Below, in pieces: positions 31,665-40,128 of a DNA stretch of 61,768 bases. Every line of letters begins with the position of its first letter. Position 1 is the first letter of the stretch. Made by a program: the position numbers and the translations under genes. The stretch comes from Kingella_B sp963529665. Its GTDB lineage: Bacteria; Pseudomonadota; Gammaproteobacteria; Burkholderiales; Neisseriaceae. The notes beneath the pieces are model-generated. The model was not told the origin of the DNA. It worked only from the letters and a program-made list of their open reading frames with translations, and searched no databases. The DNA is taken from NCBI GenBank assembly GCA_963529665.1, contig CAUSAG010000011.1, positions 1 to 61,768 on the forward strand, written 5' to 3'.

Positions 31665-32338
31665 TGGCTTTTCAGGCTGCCTATGATGGCGTGAAAAATG
31701 CTGCGGGCAAGGTAAACAAGCTGGTGAACATGGTGTTCGGCATCGGCGGAACAACGGTGGGCGCATTGCAGTTGGACGCGCTGATTGAGGAGACGACGGA
31801 GCTTGCGGCAAATGTTACCCAGTATGCGGTGGAAGAAGGCGCGCCGATTGCCGACCATATCGGCGTGGAATCGGAGCGGCTGTCTTTGAGCGGGGTGGTA
31901 TCGGGGGCGAGCGTGGTGTTGTTTGGCGATTCGGGCAAGTCTAAGCTGGTGCAAGCCAAAGCGCTGCTGCGGCAAATGCACGAGAAGCGCGAGCCGATTA
32001 CGATCGTTTCGGGCTTGGATTTTTATGCGGATTATGCGATTACGAATTGCACGATTCGGCGCGGGGTGGATGAGAAGCTGGACGTGGAGATGTCGCTGAT
32101 TAAGATTCGCAAGGCACAGCCGCGTGAAGCGGACGTGCCGCCGCAAAAGGCGAGTGGCAAGGCTAAGGGCAAGGCAGGGGAAACGAGCGCGCGCAAGGGC
32201 AAAACAGCGGGCAAGACGGCGCGCAAATCGTCTGTGCCGAAAACGGCGCAGCCTGCTGGTAAACCTGTATCGCAGCCAACCCAAGCAAGGCAGCCTGAAA
32301 CGCAGCGCAGCCGGTTGGATTCGACGTTATTTGGCTAG
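31664..32338 (+). CDS. Baseplate protein (Dit-like)
   Basis: A 224-residue protein. The N-terminal 150 residues (FGIGGTTVGALQLDALIEETTELAANVTQYAVEEGAPIADHIGVESERLSLSGVVSG) match the tail protein that follows the tape measure in DUF3383-type myoviruses. The C-terminal 75 residues are a very basic, low-complexity Lys/Ala/Gly tail, perhaps recently extended, and end with a DUS word in the DNA (32288). Confidence 0.82.
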   Translation: MAFQAAYDGVKNAAGKVNKLVNMVFGIGGTTVGALQLDALIEETTELAANVTQYAVEEGAPIADHIGVESERLSLSGVVSGASVVLFGDSGKSKLVQAKALLRQMHEKREPITIVSGLDFYADYAITNCTIRRGVDEKLDVEMSLIKIRKAQPREADVPPQKASGKAKGKAGETSARKGKTAGKTARKSSVPKTAQPAGKPVSQPTQARQPETQRSRLDSTLFG

Positions 32339-32346
32339 GAGGGTTT

Positions 32347-32655
32347 ATGCTGGCTTTGACTTTGGCAGATGCGAATGATTTTGTGATAGAAGCGGAATTG
32401 GATGGCGCGGAATATGCGTTGCATTTTGCGTGGAATGATGAAAACGGCTATTGGGCGTTGGGCTTGGAAAACGCGGACGGCGCGGTGCAGTTTGAAGGGC
32501 TGCGCATCCGCGCGGATGTGGATATTTTGGCAGGTTTGCGCTATTTGGATGTGCCGCAAGGGGTGTTGTTTTGCGATGGCGAGCCTGATCGCATGGCGTT
32601 TGTGGATGGGCGCGCACAAATGGTTTACGCGGGAGCGAATGATGTTTTTGTTTGA
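32347..32655 (+). CDS. Baseplate plug-like protein (DUF6983 type)
   Basis: A 102-residue protein (DFVIEAELDGAEYALHFAWNDENGYWALGLENADGAVQFEGLRIRADVDIL...GVLFCDGEPDR) of a family placed between Dit-like and hub proteins in contractile baseplates. AGGAGG precedes the ATG. Confidence 0.8.
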   Translation: MLALTLADANDFVIEAELDGAEYALHFAWNDENGYWALGLENADGAVQFEGLRIRADVDILAGLRYLDVPQGVLFCDGEPDRMAFVDGRAQMVYAGANDVFV

Positions 32656-33550
32656 CCGAACTTATCGTTTGGTGGTGGGCGAAGCAGGCAAAAAAGGCTT
32701 GGAGATTGCGCCGCCTTTTCATATTGAATTTTCTGTTGAGAAAACAGCGAAGGAAGACCCAAATAAATGCCAAGTGAAAATTTACAATTTAAAACCTGAT
32801 ACGCGCCGCGCATTGGAAAAGCCTGATGCGTTTGCGGTGTTGTATGCGGGGTATGGCGAAAACGCTGGGGCGGTGGTGCTGGCAGCGGGGGCGGTGATTG
32901 AGTGCATCACGGCATTTGATGGGCAAAATGTGGTAACGGCGTTGGAATTGGCGGATGGCTGGGTGGAATTGCGCGATTGTTATGTGTCGTTGGGCTATGC
33001 AGCAGGGGCTTCGGCGCACGCGGTGATTCGTGATATTGCGCGGCAAATGGGGCTGGTTTTGGAAATGGCGGCGGATTTGCCCGACCATGTTTGGCAGCAC
33101 GGTTTTTCTCACCACGGGGCGGCGCGGATTGCGCTGGGCAAGGCAACGGCTGCGGCTGGCTTGGCGTGGTCGATCCAAAATCAGGTGTTGCGCGTGGTTA
33201 AAAAGCACGGCACAACGCCGCGCCGTGCGGTGGTGCTGGCAGCGGATAGCGGCTTGGTGGGCTTTCCTGAACGCTTTGCCCAAGCAGCAACGGGTAAGGC
33301 GGCAAAGGGCAAGGGCGAGAAAGGGGCGGTGGAGAAAAAATGCTATGGCTGGAAAGTGAAGTCGCTGCTGCTGCCGCAAGTGAACCCAAGCGATGTGTTG
33401 AAGCTGGAATCCAAGCAGGTGAATGGGTTTTTTCGGGTGGAGAGTGTGAAGCATTCGGGTGGGTTTGATGGCGGCGATTGGTTGAGCGAGTTTGAGGTGT
33501 TTGATTTGAATGAGCCGCCGCCTGCGGCGAAACAGGCGAATAAAAAATAA
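32642..33550 (+). CDS. Baseplate hub protein (gp44/late control D-like)
   Basis: A 302-residue protein with the hub pattern: FHIEFSVEKTAKEDPNKCQVKIYNL near the start, IRDIARQMGLVLEM and WSIQNQVLRVV in the middle and a C-terminal KSLLLPQVNPSDVLKLESKQVNGFFRVESVKHSGG...FEVFD. It holds the spike at the tail tip. Start is ATG 32642 (or 32639), overlapping the previous gene. Confidence 0.88.
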   Translation: MFLFDRTYRLVVGEAGKKGLEIAPPFHIEFSVEKTAKEDPNKCQVKIYNLKPDTRRALEKPDAFAVLYAGYGENAGAVVLAAGAVIECITAFDGQNVVTALELADGWVELRDCYVSLGYAAGASAHAVIRDIARQMGLVLEMAADLPDHVWQHGFSHHGAARIALGKATAAAGLAWSIQNQVLRVVKKHGTTPRRAVVLAADSGLVGFPERFAQAATGKAAKGKGEKGAVEKKCYGWKVKSLLLPQVNPSDVLKLESKQVNGFFRVESVKHSGGFDGGDWLSEFEVFDLNEPPPAAKQANKK

Positions 33551-33551
33551 T

Positions 33552-33573
33552 CCCGCTTTGGCGGGGTTTTTTT
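33552..33573 (+). terminator. Terminator directly before the spike gene
   Basis: CCCGC-TTTG-GCGGG with seven T residues, then ATGGGAA. It starts 1 bp after the hub stop. Confidence 0.72.
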
Positions 33574-33580
33574 ATGGGAA

Positions 33581-34240
33581 ATGGCAATGGATATTTCAGA
33601 TTTACGCGAGATGATGCAAACGGAATTGGAGGCGGTGCATACCACGCTGGCGGGCAAGATTGTGTCGTGGGACGGCTCGCGGGCGGTGGTGCGCCCTGCG
33701 CTGCCGCGTGCGATGCGCGATGGCTCGGCGTTGCCCGCGCCGCAAATTGTGTCTGTGCCTGTGTGTTTTCCTGTGGGCGCGGGTGGGGCGGCGATGATAA
33801 GCGTGCCGCTGGCGGTGGGCGATGATGTGTTGCTGCATTTTGCGGAAACGGCAATTGATGCTTGGCTTTCGGGTTCGGACGCCGCACCTGACGACCCGCG
33901 CCGCTTTGATTTGAGCGATTGCTTTGCTTCGCCTGTACTGCGCCCTACGGTTGGCGCGGCGGATACGGAGAATGTGTCGCTATCGTTTGGCGCAGGCAGC
34001 TTGAAAATTGCGCCATCGGGGGAGATTACGATTGCTGCGCCCAAGGTTACGATTAACGCGCCTGTTATCAATAATGGCTTAGTGAGCATTAACCAAGGTA
34101 TGAACAATGAAGCAGGCGGGGCGGTGGCGTGTCGTGGTGGCTTTGAGATTGTGGGCGGCGATGTGGTGGCAGATGGCATTTCGCATAAATGGCATACGCA
34201 TCGGGGCGATAGTGGCGGCACAACGGGAGCGGCGCAATGA
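33581..34240 (+). CDS. Baseplate spike protein (Gp138/gpV-like)
   Basis: A 219-residue protein. The N-terminal domain (GKIVSWDGSRAVVRPALPRAMRDG...PVCFPVGAGGAAMISVPLAVGDDVLLHFAETAIDAWL) is the Gp138 OB-fold; the C-terminus is a beta-helix-like repeat (SGEITIAAPKVTINAPVINNG) ending in HKWHTHRGDSGG, where His residues may bind the tip metal. It pierces the outer membrane. Confidence 0.88.
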   Translation: MAMDISDLREMMQTELEAVHTTLAGKIVSWDGSRAVVRPALPRAMRDGSALPAPQIVSVPVCFPVGAGGAAMISVPLAVGDDVLLHFAETAIDAWLSGSDAAPDDPRRFDLSDCFASPVLRPTVGAADTENVSLSFGAGSLKIAPSGEITIAAPKVTINAPVINNGLVSINQGMNNEAGGAVACRGGFEIVGGDVVADGISHKWHTHRGDSGGTTGAAQ

Positions 34241-34593
34241 GTGTGGATTTGAAATTAGATGCTTCGCATGATTTGGATTTTGCGGGTGGGCAGTTGCATT
34301 TTGTGGCAGACGAGACGCGGATTCGGCAGCAGGTGGTGATTACGCTGAAAACGTTTTTGGGCGAATGGTTTTTGGATAACACGCATGGTGTGCCGTATTT
34401 GGAGAATATCCTTGTGAAAAACCCGAATCGTGCGGAAGTGGAAGCGATTTTGAGGGCAAAGATTAAGGCTGTGCCTAATGTGGTGGGTGTGCCAAAGATG
34501 CGGCTGTTGTTGAACCACCCGACGCGCTCGCTGGCAACGGTGTTTGAAATTGAAACGGACAATGGACGGATTGAAACGGAGATTAAGCTATGA
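34237..34593 (+). CDS. Baseplate wedge protein (gp25-like / DUF2634)
   Basis: A 118-residue protein (DLDFAGGQLHFVADETRIRQQVVITLKTFLGEWFLDNTHGVPYLENIL...FEIETDNG) with the gp25/DUF2634 pattern. It nucleates the sheath at the baseplate. Overlaps both neighbours by 4 bases. Confidence 0.88.
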   Translation: MSVDLKLDASHDLDFAGGQLHFVADETRIRQQVVITLKTFLGEWFLDNTHGVPYLENILVKNPNRAEVEAILRAKIKAVPNVVGVPKMRLLLNHPTRSLATVFEIETDNGRIETEIKL

Positions 34594-35987
34594 GCGGGGT
34601 TACACCTTATGGTTTTGTGAAAATGCGACTGCCTGAAATTCGGCGGGCAATTGCGGATGATTTGAAAAACCGTTTAATGGCAGCGGGGTTGGACGGCAAT
34701 ATTGAAACGCGCCCTGATAGTGTGCTGGGGATGTTGATTGATACGTTTGCGGAGCGGGAAGCGGCGTTGTGGGAGAACGCGGAAGCGGTTTATAACGCGA
34801 TGTATCCGCAAACGGCGGTAGGGGTGTCGCTTGACCGTGCGGTGTCATTAGCTGGCGTGGCGCGACTGGGGGCGCAAAAGGCTTATACGCGGTTGATTTT
34901 TTGGGGTGCAAAAGGGACGGTTGTTCCCAAAGGGGCGCAGGCTTCGGCGGAAAATGGCTCGCTGTGGGCAACGGATGAAGCGGTAAACATTTCGGCAAAT
35001 GCGGCTGCTGGCTTGGTGTTGCAGGCGGCAGGAGATGAAGTGGGCTTGACGTGTAATGGTGTGGCGTATCGGGCGGATAAACTGGCGGGCTTGGCGGCGA
35101 AGTTTGAAGGTTCTGGCTTGCTGGCAAATTATGATGGCGCAAATTTAACGCTGACGGCGCAAGATGGCGTAAACCGCCGTTTTGGCGATTTTGTGGGTTT
35201 ACAGGTGTTGGAAATCGGCGCGGCGGTGGCGGCGACGGCAAGCGACAATGAAGCTACGGCGGCAGCAGGCGAGATTAACCGTTTGGTTGAGCCTGTGGCA
35301 AATCGGGTGAGCAATCCGATGGCGGCTTCGGCGGGGCGTGCGGTGGAAACGGATGCGGAATTGGCTTATCGGCATGGTATGGCGGTTTATCGGCTGGGGC
35401 GGGCAACGCTGCCTGCGCTGGCGGCGAATATTCGCGCGGATGTGCCGCAGATTCGTGAAATTGGGGTGTTTGCTAACAGCGGCGATACGGTGGACGCTTA
35501 TGGGCGGCTGCCGCATTCGGTGCATGTGGTGGCAGATGGCGGCGATGTGGAAGCGATTGCGCGGGCGATTTGGGCATACAAGGCGGCGGGCATTGATACG
35601 CATGGGGCGATTGTACAGGAAGTGCAGACGGAATTTGGGCGGCAAACGGTGCGCTTTGACCGCATTGCGCCTGTTTATGTGTGGATTAAGGCGCAAATTA
35701 CGCTGCTGCCTGAAACGGAGCAGGCATTCCCTGCGGCGGGCTTTGCGCAAATTCGGGAAAGTTTGTTGCAGGCGAGTGCGTTATTTGGTTTGGGCGATGA
35801 TGTGCTGTATCAGAAGTTGTATTACGCGGTGTTTCGCACGGCGGGGGTGGCGACGGTGGATTTGAAAATCGCCCGCAGCGCAAAGCCAACGGAAAAACCT
35901 GCGGATGGGGCTTTTCAGGCTGCCAATTTGACCATTGATCCGTTTGCTAAGGCGTATTTTGATATGGCGAGAATTGAGGTGTCTTGA
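34590..35987 (+). CDS. Baseplate J-like protein (gpJ)
   Basis: A 465-residue gpJ homologue: DSVLGMLIDTFAEREAALWENAEAVYNAMYP, VSLDRAVSLAGVARLGAQKAYTRL, a middle LTAQDGVNRRF region and AELAYRHGMAVYRLGRATLPALAANIRADVPQIREIGVFAN. It forms the wedge ring of the baseplate. Confidence 0.92.
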   Translation: MSGVTPYGFVKMRLPEIRRAIADDLKNRLMAAGLDGNIETRPDSVLGMLIDTFAEREAALWENAEAVYNAMYPQTAVGVSLDRAVSLAGVARLGAQKAYTRLIFWGAKGTVVPKGAQASAENGSLWATDEAVNISANAAAGLVLQAAGDEVGLTCNGVAYRADKLAGLAAKFEGSGLLANYDGANLTLTAQDGVNRRFGDFVGLQVLEIGAAVAATASDNEATAAAGEINRLVEPVANRVSNPMAASAGRAVETDAELAYRHGMAVYRLGRATLPALAANIRADVPQIREIGVFANSGDTVDAYGRLPHSVHVVADGGDVEAIARAIWAYKAAGIDTHGAIVQEVQTEFGRQTVRFDRIAPVYVWIKAQITLLPETEQAFPAAGFAQIRESLLQASALFGLGDDVLYQKLYYAVFRTAGVATVDLKIARSAKPTEKPADGAFQAANLTIDPFAKAYFDMARIEVS

Positions 35988-36643
35988 TGAAGCATGATGA
36001 GATTGCTTGGCATCATTGTTTGGCACAGTTTTCAGGCAGCCTGAAATTGGAAGCGTTGGTGCGTAGCTTGTATGCGCCTGCTAATGCGTTGCAAACGGCT
36101 TATGATGATTTGCTGAATATGCGCCATTTGGCAACAGCACAAGGGGCGCAGTTGGATGGCATTGGGCAAATTGTGGGCTTGCCGCGCGAAGTGGATGCGG
36201 TGTTGTTTGCTCAATTTTTCGGCTTTGATGGACAAAACGGTATTTTGAGCTTTAACAAGGCGCGGATTCGCCGCGAGCATGAAAAGAATGTGCAAGGCGG
36301 TATTGTGCTGGACGATGGGCAGTATCGCCGTTTGCTGTATTGGAAAATTGCGGCAAACAATGGCTGCGGTTCTGCGTCTGAAATTGCGGCGGCGGTTAAG
36401 GCAGTGTTTTTGGCGGAAGAAGTGCGGGTGCAGGATAGGGGCAACGCGAAAATCCGTGTGTGGTTTCAAAAATCGGCGGCAACCCCTGAGGCGATTTTGA
36501 CCGATGCGGCGCGTTGGATTCCGCGCGCGGGCGGGGTGGGCATCGAAGTGGTGGTTGCGCCCAAGGCGGATAAGGCGTTTGGCTTTGTGTCGCAGAAATT
36601 GTATGGCTTTGGCATCGGGAAACTGGTGCGGCGGATTGTGTGA
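35987..36643 (+). CDS. Baseplate/tail protein (DUF2612)
   Basis: A 218-residue protein of the DUF2612 type (LAQFSGSLKLEALVRSLYAPANALQTAYDDLLNMRHLATAQGAQLDGIGQIVGLPR...QYRRLLYWKIAANNGCGSASEIAAAVKAVF), the functional equivalent of gpI between wedge and fibre. ATG 35987 overlaps the gpJ stop. A DUS lies at 36036. Confidence 0.88.
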   Translation: MKHDEIAWHHCLAQFSGSLKLEALVRSLYAPANALQTAYDDLLNMRHLATAQGAQLDGIGQIVGLPREVDAVLFAQFFGFDGQNGILSFNKARIRREHEKNVQGGIVLDDGQYRRLLYWKIAANNGCGSASEIAAAVKAVFLAEEVRVQDRGNAKIRVWFQKSAATPEAILTDAARWIPRAGGVGIEVVVAPKADKAFGFVSQKLYGFGIGKLVRRIV

Positions 36644-36644
36644 T

Positions 36645-36667
36645 GACGGCGAAAGCCGTCTTTTTTT
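36645..36667 (+). terminator. Terminator directly before the tail fibre gene
   Basis: GACGGC-GAAA-GCCGTC (GNRA loop) with seven T residues, then ATGGAG. It begins 2 bp after the DUF2612 stop. Confidence 0.77.
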
Positions 36668-36679
36668 ATGGAGATGTAT

Positions 36680-37588
36680 ATGGCAATAACTACCTTGAAT
36701 AGCTTTAACATGGCTTGGGGCGAGAACGGCGGGCGGGTTGATTGGCAGCCTGCGCAATATCGGCAGGGCTGGGCGACGATTGGCGATGTGCCGCCGAGTG
36801 TGGAGCAGTTTAATGCGCTGCATTATCTGCAAGACGAAAAGGCAAATTTTTTGTATCGCCAACTGGCGGATGTGGTGGCAGCTGCGGGCGAGCAATATAA
36901 GGAGACGGAAGTTGCTTCGCTTTTGACCGATAGCATTCGCAAAATTATCCGCGCGACTTCGGCAACGGAGAAGGCGGCAGGAACGTTGAAGGTGTTGAAT
37001 GTGTTAAGCAGCACGGACACGCTTTCGGCGCTATCGGCGGCGCAAGGCAAAGCGTTAAACGATGCCATCACGGCAATTAACGCGCTGCTTGTAGGCTACA
37101 CCGCCAACAGCTTTTGTCCCAGCGGCATGGTGATGATTTTTGCAGGCGATTTTGCCCCCGTAGGCTGGCTCAAAGCCAATGGCGCTGCGGTGTCGCGCAC
37201 AGTCTATGCCAATCTGTTCGCGGCAATTGGCACGCGCTATGGCGCGGGCGATGGGTATAGCGCGTTTAATCTGCCTGATTTGCGCGGGGAGTTTCCGCGC
37301 TTTTGGGACGATGGGCGCGGAGTGGATGCAGGGCGCGGATTGGGAACTTGGCAGAATGATGCCATCCGCAACATTGCGGGCAATGCGGCGACTTATACCC
37401 AAGACGACATCCGGCCCAACGGCGTGCTCGGCATCAGCAACAAAGCCACGCGAGGCATCGTGTGGGAGAACAACTGGCAGAACTTCGGCATTCAGGCGCA
37501 ATTGGATTTTGACGCTTCGCGCGTGGTGCCGACCGCCAATGAGAACCGCCCGCGTAACATCGCGCTACTGGCGTGCATCAAAATCTAA
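36680..37588 (+). CDS. Tail fibre protein with collar domain
   Basis: A 302-residue protein. The N-terminal part attaches to the baseplate (VEQFNALHYLQDEKANFLYRQLADVV); residues about 150-235 are a tail collar domain (CPSGMVMIFAGDFAPVGWLKANGAAVSRTVYANLFAAIGTRYGAGDGYSAFNLPDLRGEFPRFWDDGRGVDAGR); the end NENRPRNIALLACIKI is the common collar-fibre terminus. It should bind the host surface. No invertase or alternate C-terminus is nearby. GGAG supports the ATG at 36680. Confidence 0.9.
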   Translation: MAITTLNSFNMAWGENGGRVDWQPAQYRQGWATIGDVPPSVEQFNALHYLQDEKANFLYRQLADVVAAAGEQYKETEVASLLTDSIRKIIRATSATEKAAGTLKVLNVLSSTDTLSALSAAQGKALNDAITAINALLVGYTANSFCPSGMVMIFAGDFAPVGWLKANGAAVSRTVYANLFAAIGTRYGAGDGYSAFNLPDLRGEFPRFWDDGRGVDAGRGLGTWQNDAIRNIAGNAATYTQDDIRPNGVLGISNKATRGIVWENNWQNFGIQAQLDFDASRVVPTANENRPRNIALLACIKI

Positions 37589-37608
37589 TCATGTAAAAGG
37601 ACGAAACG

Positions 37609-38358
37609 ATGAGCGATTTACCCCAAACCAAACCTGTATGCCAATTGGATGCGGCGGGCTTTTACGTTTGCCAAACCGTTGCCGACCAAGACCCAATGCA
37701 GCCTGAAAATTGGTTGATGCCTGCAGGCTGCGTGGAAACCGAACCGCCCGAAGTCAAACCCGAGCAGGCGGCAAAATGGCAGCCTGAAAGCAAAAAATGG
37801 GCATATCTACCCGACTATCGCGGCAAAACCGCTTACCGCACGGATAATGGGCATCCTGAAACCGTGCAAACGGTGGGCGAGTTGCCCGCGTATTTAACCC
37901 TGATTGCGCCGCCAAGCGATTTACACGAATGGAACGGCAACGCATGGGCGTTAAGCAAAGAAGCCGCCGCAGCCGTTAAAGCCGAGCAGCAAGCGGAAAT
38001 GTGGGAGCGCATCAAAGCCAAACGCGCCCAATCCTGCCATGCGGGCATTTACATTAACTCCATCAAAAAATGGATGCACAGCGACCTAGATAGCCGCCAG
38101 CAATACACCTTTTTACGCACGCTGGATAAGCTGCCAGAAGACCTAGTATGGAAAACCCTAGACAACAGTTTTGTGCCGATGACGCGCGCCTTGTTGGACG
38201 AGTTGAGCTTAAAGCTAATTGCCGATGAGCAACACGATTTCCAAAACGCTGAACGGCATAAAGTCGCCATGCTGAAAGCAGAAAACCCGTTGGAATACGA
38301 CTATTCAAGCGGTTGGAGTGCAGCCGAGTTAATGGACAAGGATGGGCAAAATGGATAA
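37609..38358 (+). CDS. Tail fibre assembly protein (DUF4376)
   Basis: A 249-residue protein: N-terminal WLMPAGCVETEPPE and YRGKTAYRTDNG segments common to fibre chaperones, C-terminal DUF4376 region (AEMWERIKAKRAQSCHAGIYINSIKKWMHSDLDSRQQYTFL). It probably helps fold the upstream fibre. Confidence 0.85.
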   Translation: MSDLPQTKPVCQLDAAGFYVCQTVADQDPMQPENWLMPAGCVETEPPEVKPEQAAKWQPESKKWAYLPDYRGKTAYRTDNGHPETVQTVGELPAYLTLIAPPSDLHEWNGNAWALSKEAAAAVKAEQQAEMWERIKAKRAQSCHAGIYINSIKKWMHSDLDSRQQYTFLRTLDKLPEDLVWKTLDNSFVPMTRALLDELSLKLIADEQHDFQNAERHKVAMLKAENPLEYDYSSGWSAAELMDKDGQNG

Positions 38359-38836
38359 CCGCATTATGCTTGCGCTGTACAAGGGCAACCGCAGCGGCAA
38401 ATGGTATAGCCCCAGCGTATTACAGGCGCGGCTGGGCGATTGGTTGATACGAAAATTCACACGTAGCCCATACAGCCATTGCGAAATCGCCGTAAATAAG
38501 GGCAATGGGCAATACGACTGCTATTCTGCCAGCCTGCGCGATGGCGGTGTGCGCATGAAAACCATGCCGCTGCCTGCGGATAAATGGGATTTAATCCCCA
38601 TCAACCAGCTTGATGCCTACATTGATGTGCTGAACTATTTTGCGCAAACGCGCGGCAAACCGTATGACTTTATCGGTGCGTGCGGCGTTATTCTCGGCAT
38701 TAAAGGCAGCCTGAAAAAGTGGTTTTGCTCGGAATGGTGCGCGGCGGCGTTGGGGGTGCAGTATCCTGACCGATATAGCCCGCAAGAGTTGGCGGATTGG
38801 TTGGGGCAGCCTGAAAAGGCAAGGCAGAAATCTTAA
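38351..38836 (+). CDS. Papain-like (NlpC/P60 superfamily, YiiX-type) hydrolase
   Basis: A 161-residue protein with a His in SPYSHCEIAV near residue 37 and a Cys in WFCSEWCAAALG near residue 126. This His-then-Cys order is that of circularly permuted NlpC/P60 (YiiX/LRAT-like) enzymes. It lies between fibre and lysis genes and could cleave peptidoglycan or an ester. Phage copies are sometimes mislabelled. It overlaps the fibre assembly gene by 8 bases; ATG 38342 is an alternative. Confidence 0.75.
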   Translation: MDNRIMLALYKGNRSGKWYSPSVLQARLGDWLIRKFTRSPYSHCEIAVNKGNGQYDCYSASLRDGGVRMKTMPLPADKWDLIPINQLDAYIDVLNYFAQTRGKPYDFIGACGVILGIKGSLKKWFCSEWCAAALGVQYPDRYSPQELADWLGQPEKARQKS

Positions 38837-38842
38837 TCATCA

Positions 38843-38872
38843 AGGCAGCCATTTCCAGGCTGCCTTTTTCTT
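38843..38872 (+). terminator. DUS-derived inverted repeat terminator
   Basis: AAGGCAGCC and GGCTGCCTT flank a 7-nt loop and are followed by TTTTTC. The arms are partial DUS words (each lacks the final TGAA), so the hairpin seems to have arisen from a DUS pair. Confidence 0.7.
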
Positions 38873-38912
38873 TGGAGAAAAACATGGATTTAAATGGCAG
38901 AAAGGAGCGGCA

Positions 38913-39287
38913 ATGCCAGTAAACACAATCAACACCGCCGCTGCGGTTAATATTAGCGCGATTGGCATCGCGGGGACGTTTTTTGGTATGCCGATTGAAG
39001 CCCTTGTGTTGGGCGCAGTCGGCGGCGCGGTGGCACTTGGACGCAGCGAGCCGAGCGGGCGGCGGCAGGCAGTTTCGGGCTTGATTGCCAGCATGATGTT
39101 GGCGGGGACGCTATCGCCCTTGCTGGTGGAACTGGGCACGAACTACCTGCATCTATCCGATACCGCGCTGTTAAAGGCGTTTGTGCCGTTTGTGATTGGC
39201 GCGACGTGGCAATGGTTTTTGCCGAAATTGACGGTGATCGCAGAAGCGTGGTTGCAGAAAATCTTTAAAAAAGGAGACGGGCAATGA
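38913..39287 (+). CDS. Holin-like membrane protein
   Basis: A 124-residue protein with three hydrophobic segments (about 12-35, 52-75 and 85-103) and a basic C-terminus (LQKIFKKGDGQ), directly before another small membrane gene and the endolysin. Both fit a holin or holin-antiholin pair. GGAG lies about 8 nt upstream. It overlaps the next gene by 4 bases. Confidence 0.72.
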   Translation: MPVNTINTAAAVNISAIGIAGTFFGMPIEALVLGAVGGAVALGRSEPSGRRQAVSGLIASMMLAGTLSPLLVELGTNYLHLSDTALLKAFVPFVIGATWQWFLPKLTVIAEAWLQKIFKKGDGQ

Positions 39288-39553
39288 ACGAATTTTTGGA
39301 CATGGTTTGTGGGATGGTGATTTTTGTGTACTGCGCCTGCCGTTTGGGTGGGCGAACGTGGAAGTGGCACGATTTAGAGTTTTGGGCGCATTTAGTGCTG
39401 GTGGGCAGCGCGGTGGCGATTGTGGCGCGGCAGGAGCAAATGCCGATGGAAGCGGTGCTGTTTCGGCTGGGTGTGGCGGGGTATTTTATGGCGCAGACGT
39501 GGAAGATTTGGCAGATGCAGCGGCGGATGAAACAGCACGAGAATGCGGTTTGA
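39284..39553 (+). CDS. Second small membrane protein of the lysis region
   Basis: An 89-residue protein with hydrophobic stretches at about 5-20, 33-48 and 58-72 and a charged C-terminus (WQMQRRMKQHENAV). It may be an antiholin or part of a two-component holin with the gene at 38913. Function inferred from position. Confidence 0.65.
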   Translation: MNEFLDMVCGMVIFVYCACRLGGRTWKWHDLEFWAHLVLVGSAVAIVARQEQMPMEAVLFRLGVAGYFMAQTWKIWQMQRRMKQHENAV

Positions 39554-39598
39554 ACAATGGTTTGGTAGCTTGGAAATGGGTTTCAGGCTGCCTTTTTT

Positions 39599-39621
39599 GC
39601 GCCCATCTGGCGCGTTTTTTT
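39599..39621 (+). terminator. Terminator directly before the endolysin gene
   Basis: GCGCC-CATCT-GGCGC, G, then seven T residues and GGAG (SD). It lies after a DUS word at 39581. Confidence 0.72.
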
Positions 39622-39631
39622 GGAGTGAACT

Positions 39632-40117
39632 ATGCAGATTACTGAACATTTTAGCCTGCGCGAATTGACACGCAGCGCAACCGCAGCGCGCCACGGCGTG
39701 CCAAACAATCCCAGCGATGCGGAGATGGACAACATCAAGTACACCGCCGAGAAGCTGGAAATTATCCGCGCCTACGTTGGCAAGCCGCTGATCATCACAT
39801 CGTGCTTTCGCAGCGAGCGCGTGAATAAACTGGTGGGCGGCAGCCCCACCAGCGCACACAGGCACGGATTGGCGGCGGATTGCGATGCGCTGGGCATGAC
39901 TTCGCTTGCCTTTGCCAAGTTGATTATCCAAATGCGCGATGAAGGCAAAATTGCCTTTGACCAGTTGATTTTGGAGTTCCCCGAGCGGGGCGATGGTGCT
40001 TGGGTGCATATTGGTTTTCGGCGCAACAGTCCGCAGCGCAATCAGATTTTGACGGCGACTAAACGCGGCGGCAAAACCGTGTATTTACAGGGATTGCAGG
40101 TATTTCAGGCAGGCTGA
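39632..40117 (+). CDS. Endolysin, M15A peptidase family
   Basis: A 161-residue zinc peptidase with TSCFRSERVNKLVGGSPTSAHRHGLAADCDA (His76, Asp83) and WVHIGF (His126), the metal-binding set of M15A D-Ala-D-Ala carboxypeptidase-like endolysins. It cuts peptidoglycan cross-links. No signal peptide, so it needs the holin. Confidence 0.92.
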   Translation: MQITEHFSLRELTRSATAARHGVPNNPSDAEMDNIKYTAEKLEIIRAYVGKPLIITSCFRSERVNKLVGGSPTSAHRHGLAADCDALGMTSLAFAKLIIQMRDEGKIAFDQLILEFPERGDGAWVHIGFRRNSPQRNQILTATKRGGKTVYLQGLQVFQAG

Positions 40118-40128
40118 AAGGGAAAATT

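Noticed and set aside
36680..38358. Phase-variable or invertible tail fibre region
   Set aside because: No invertase, inverted repeats or spare fibre ends are present.
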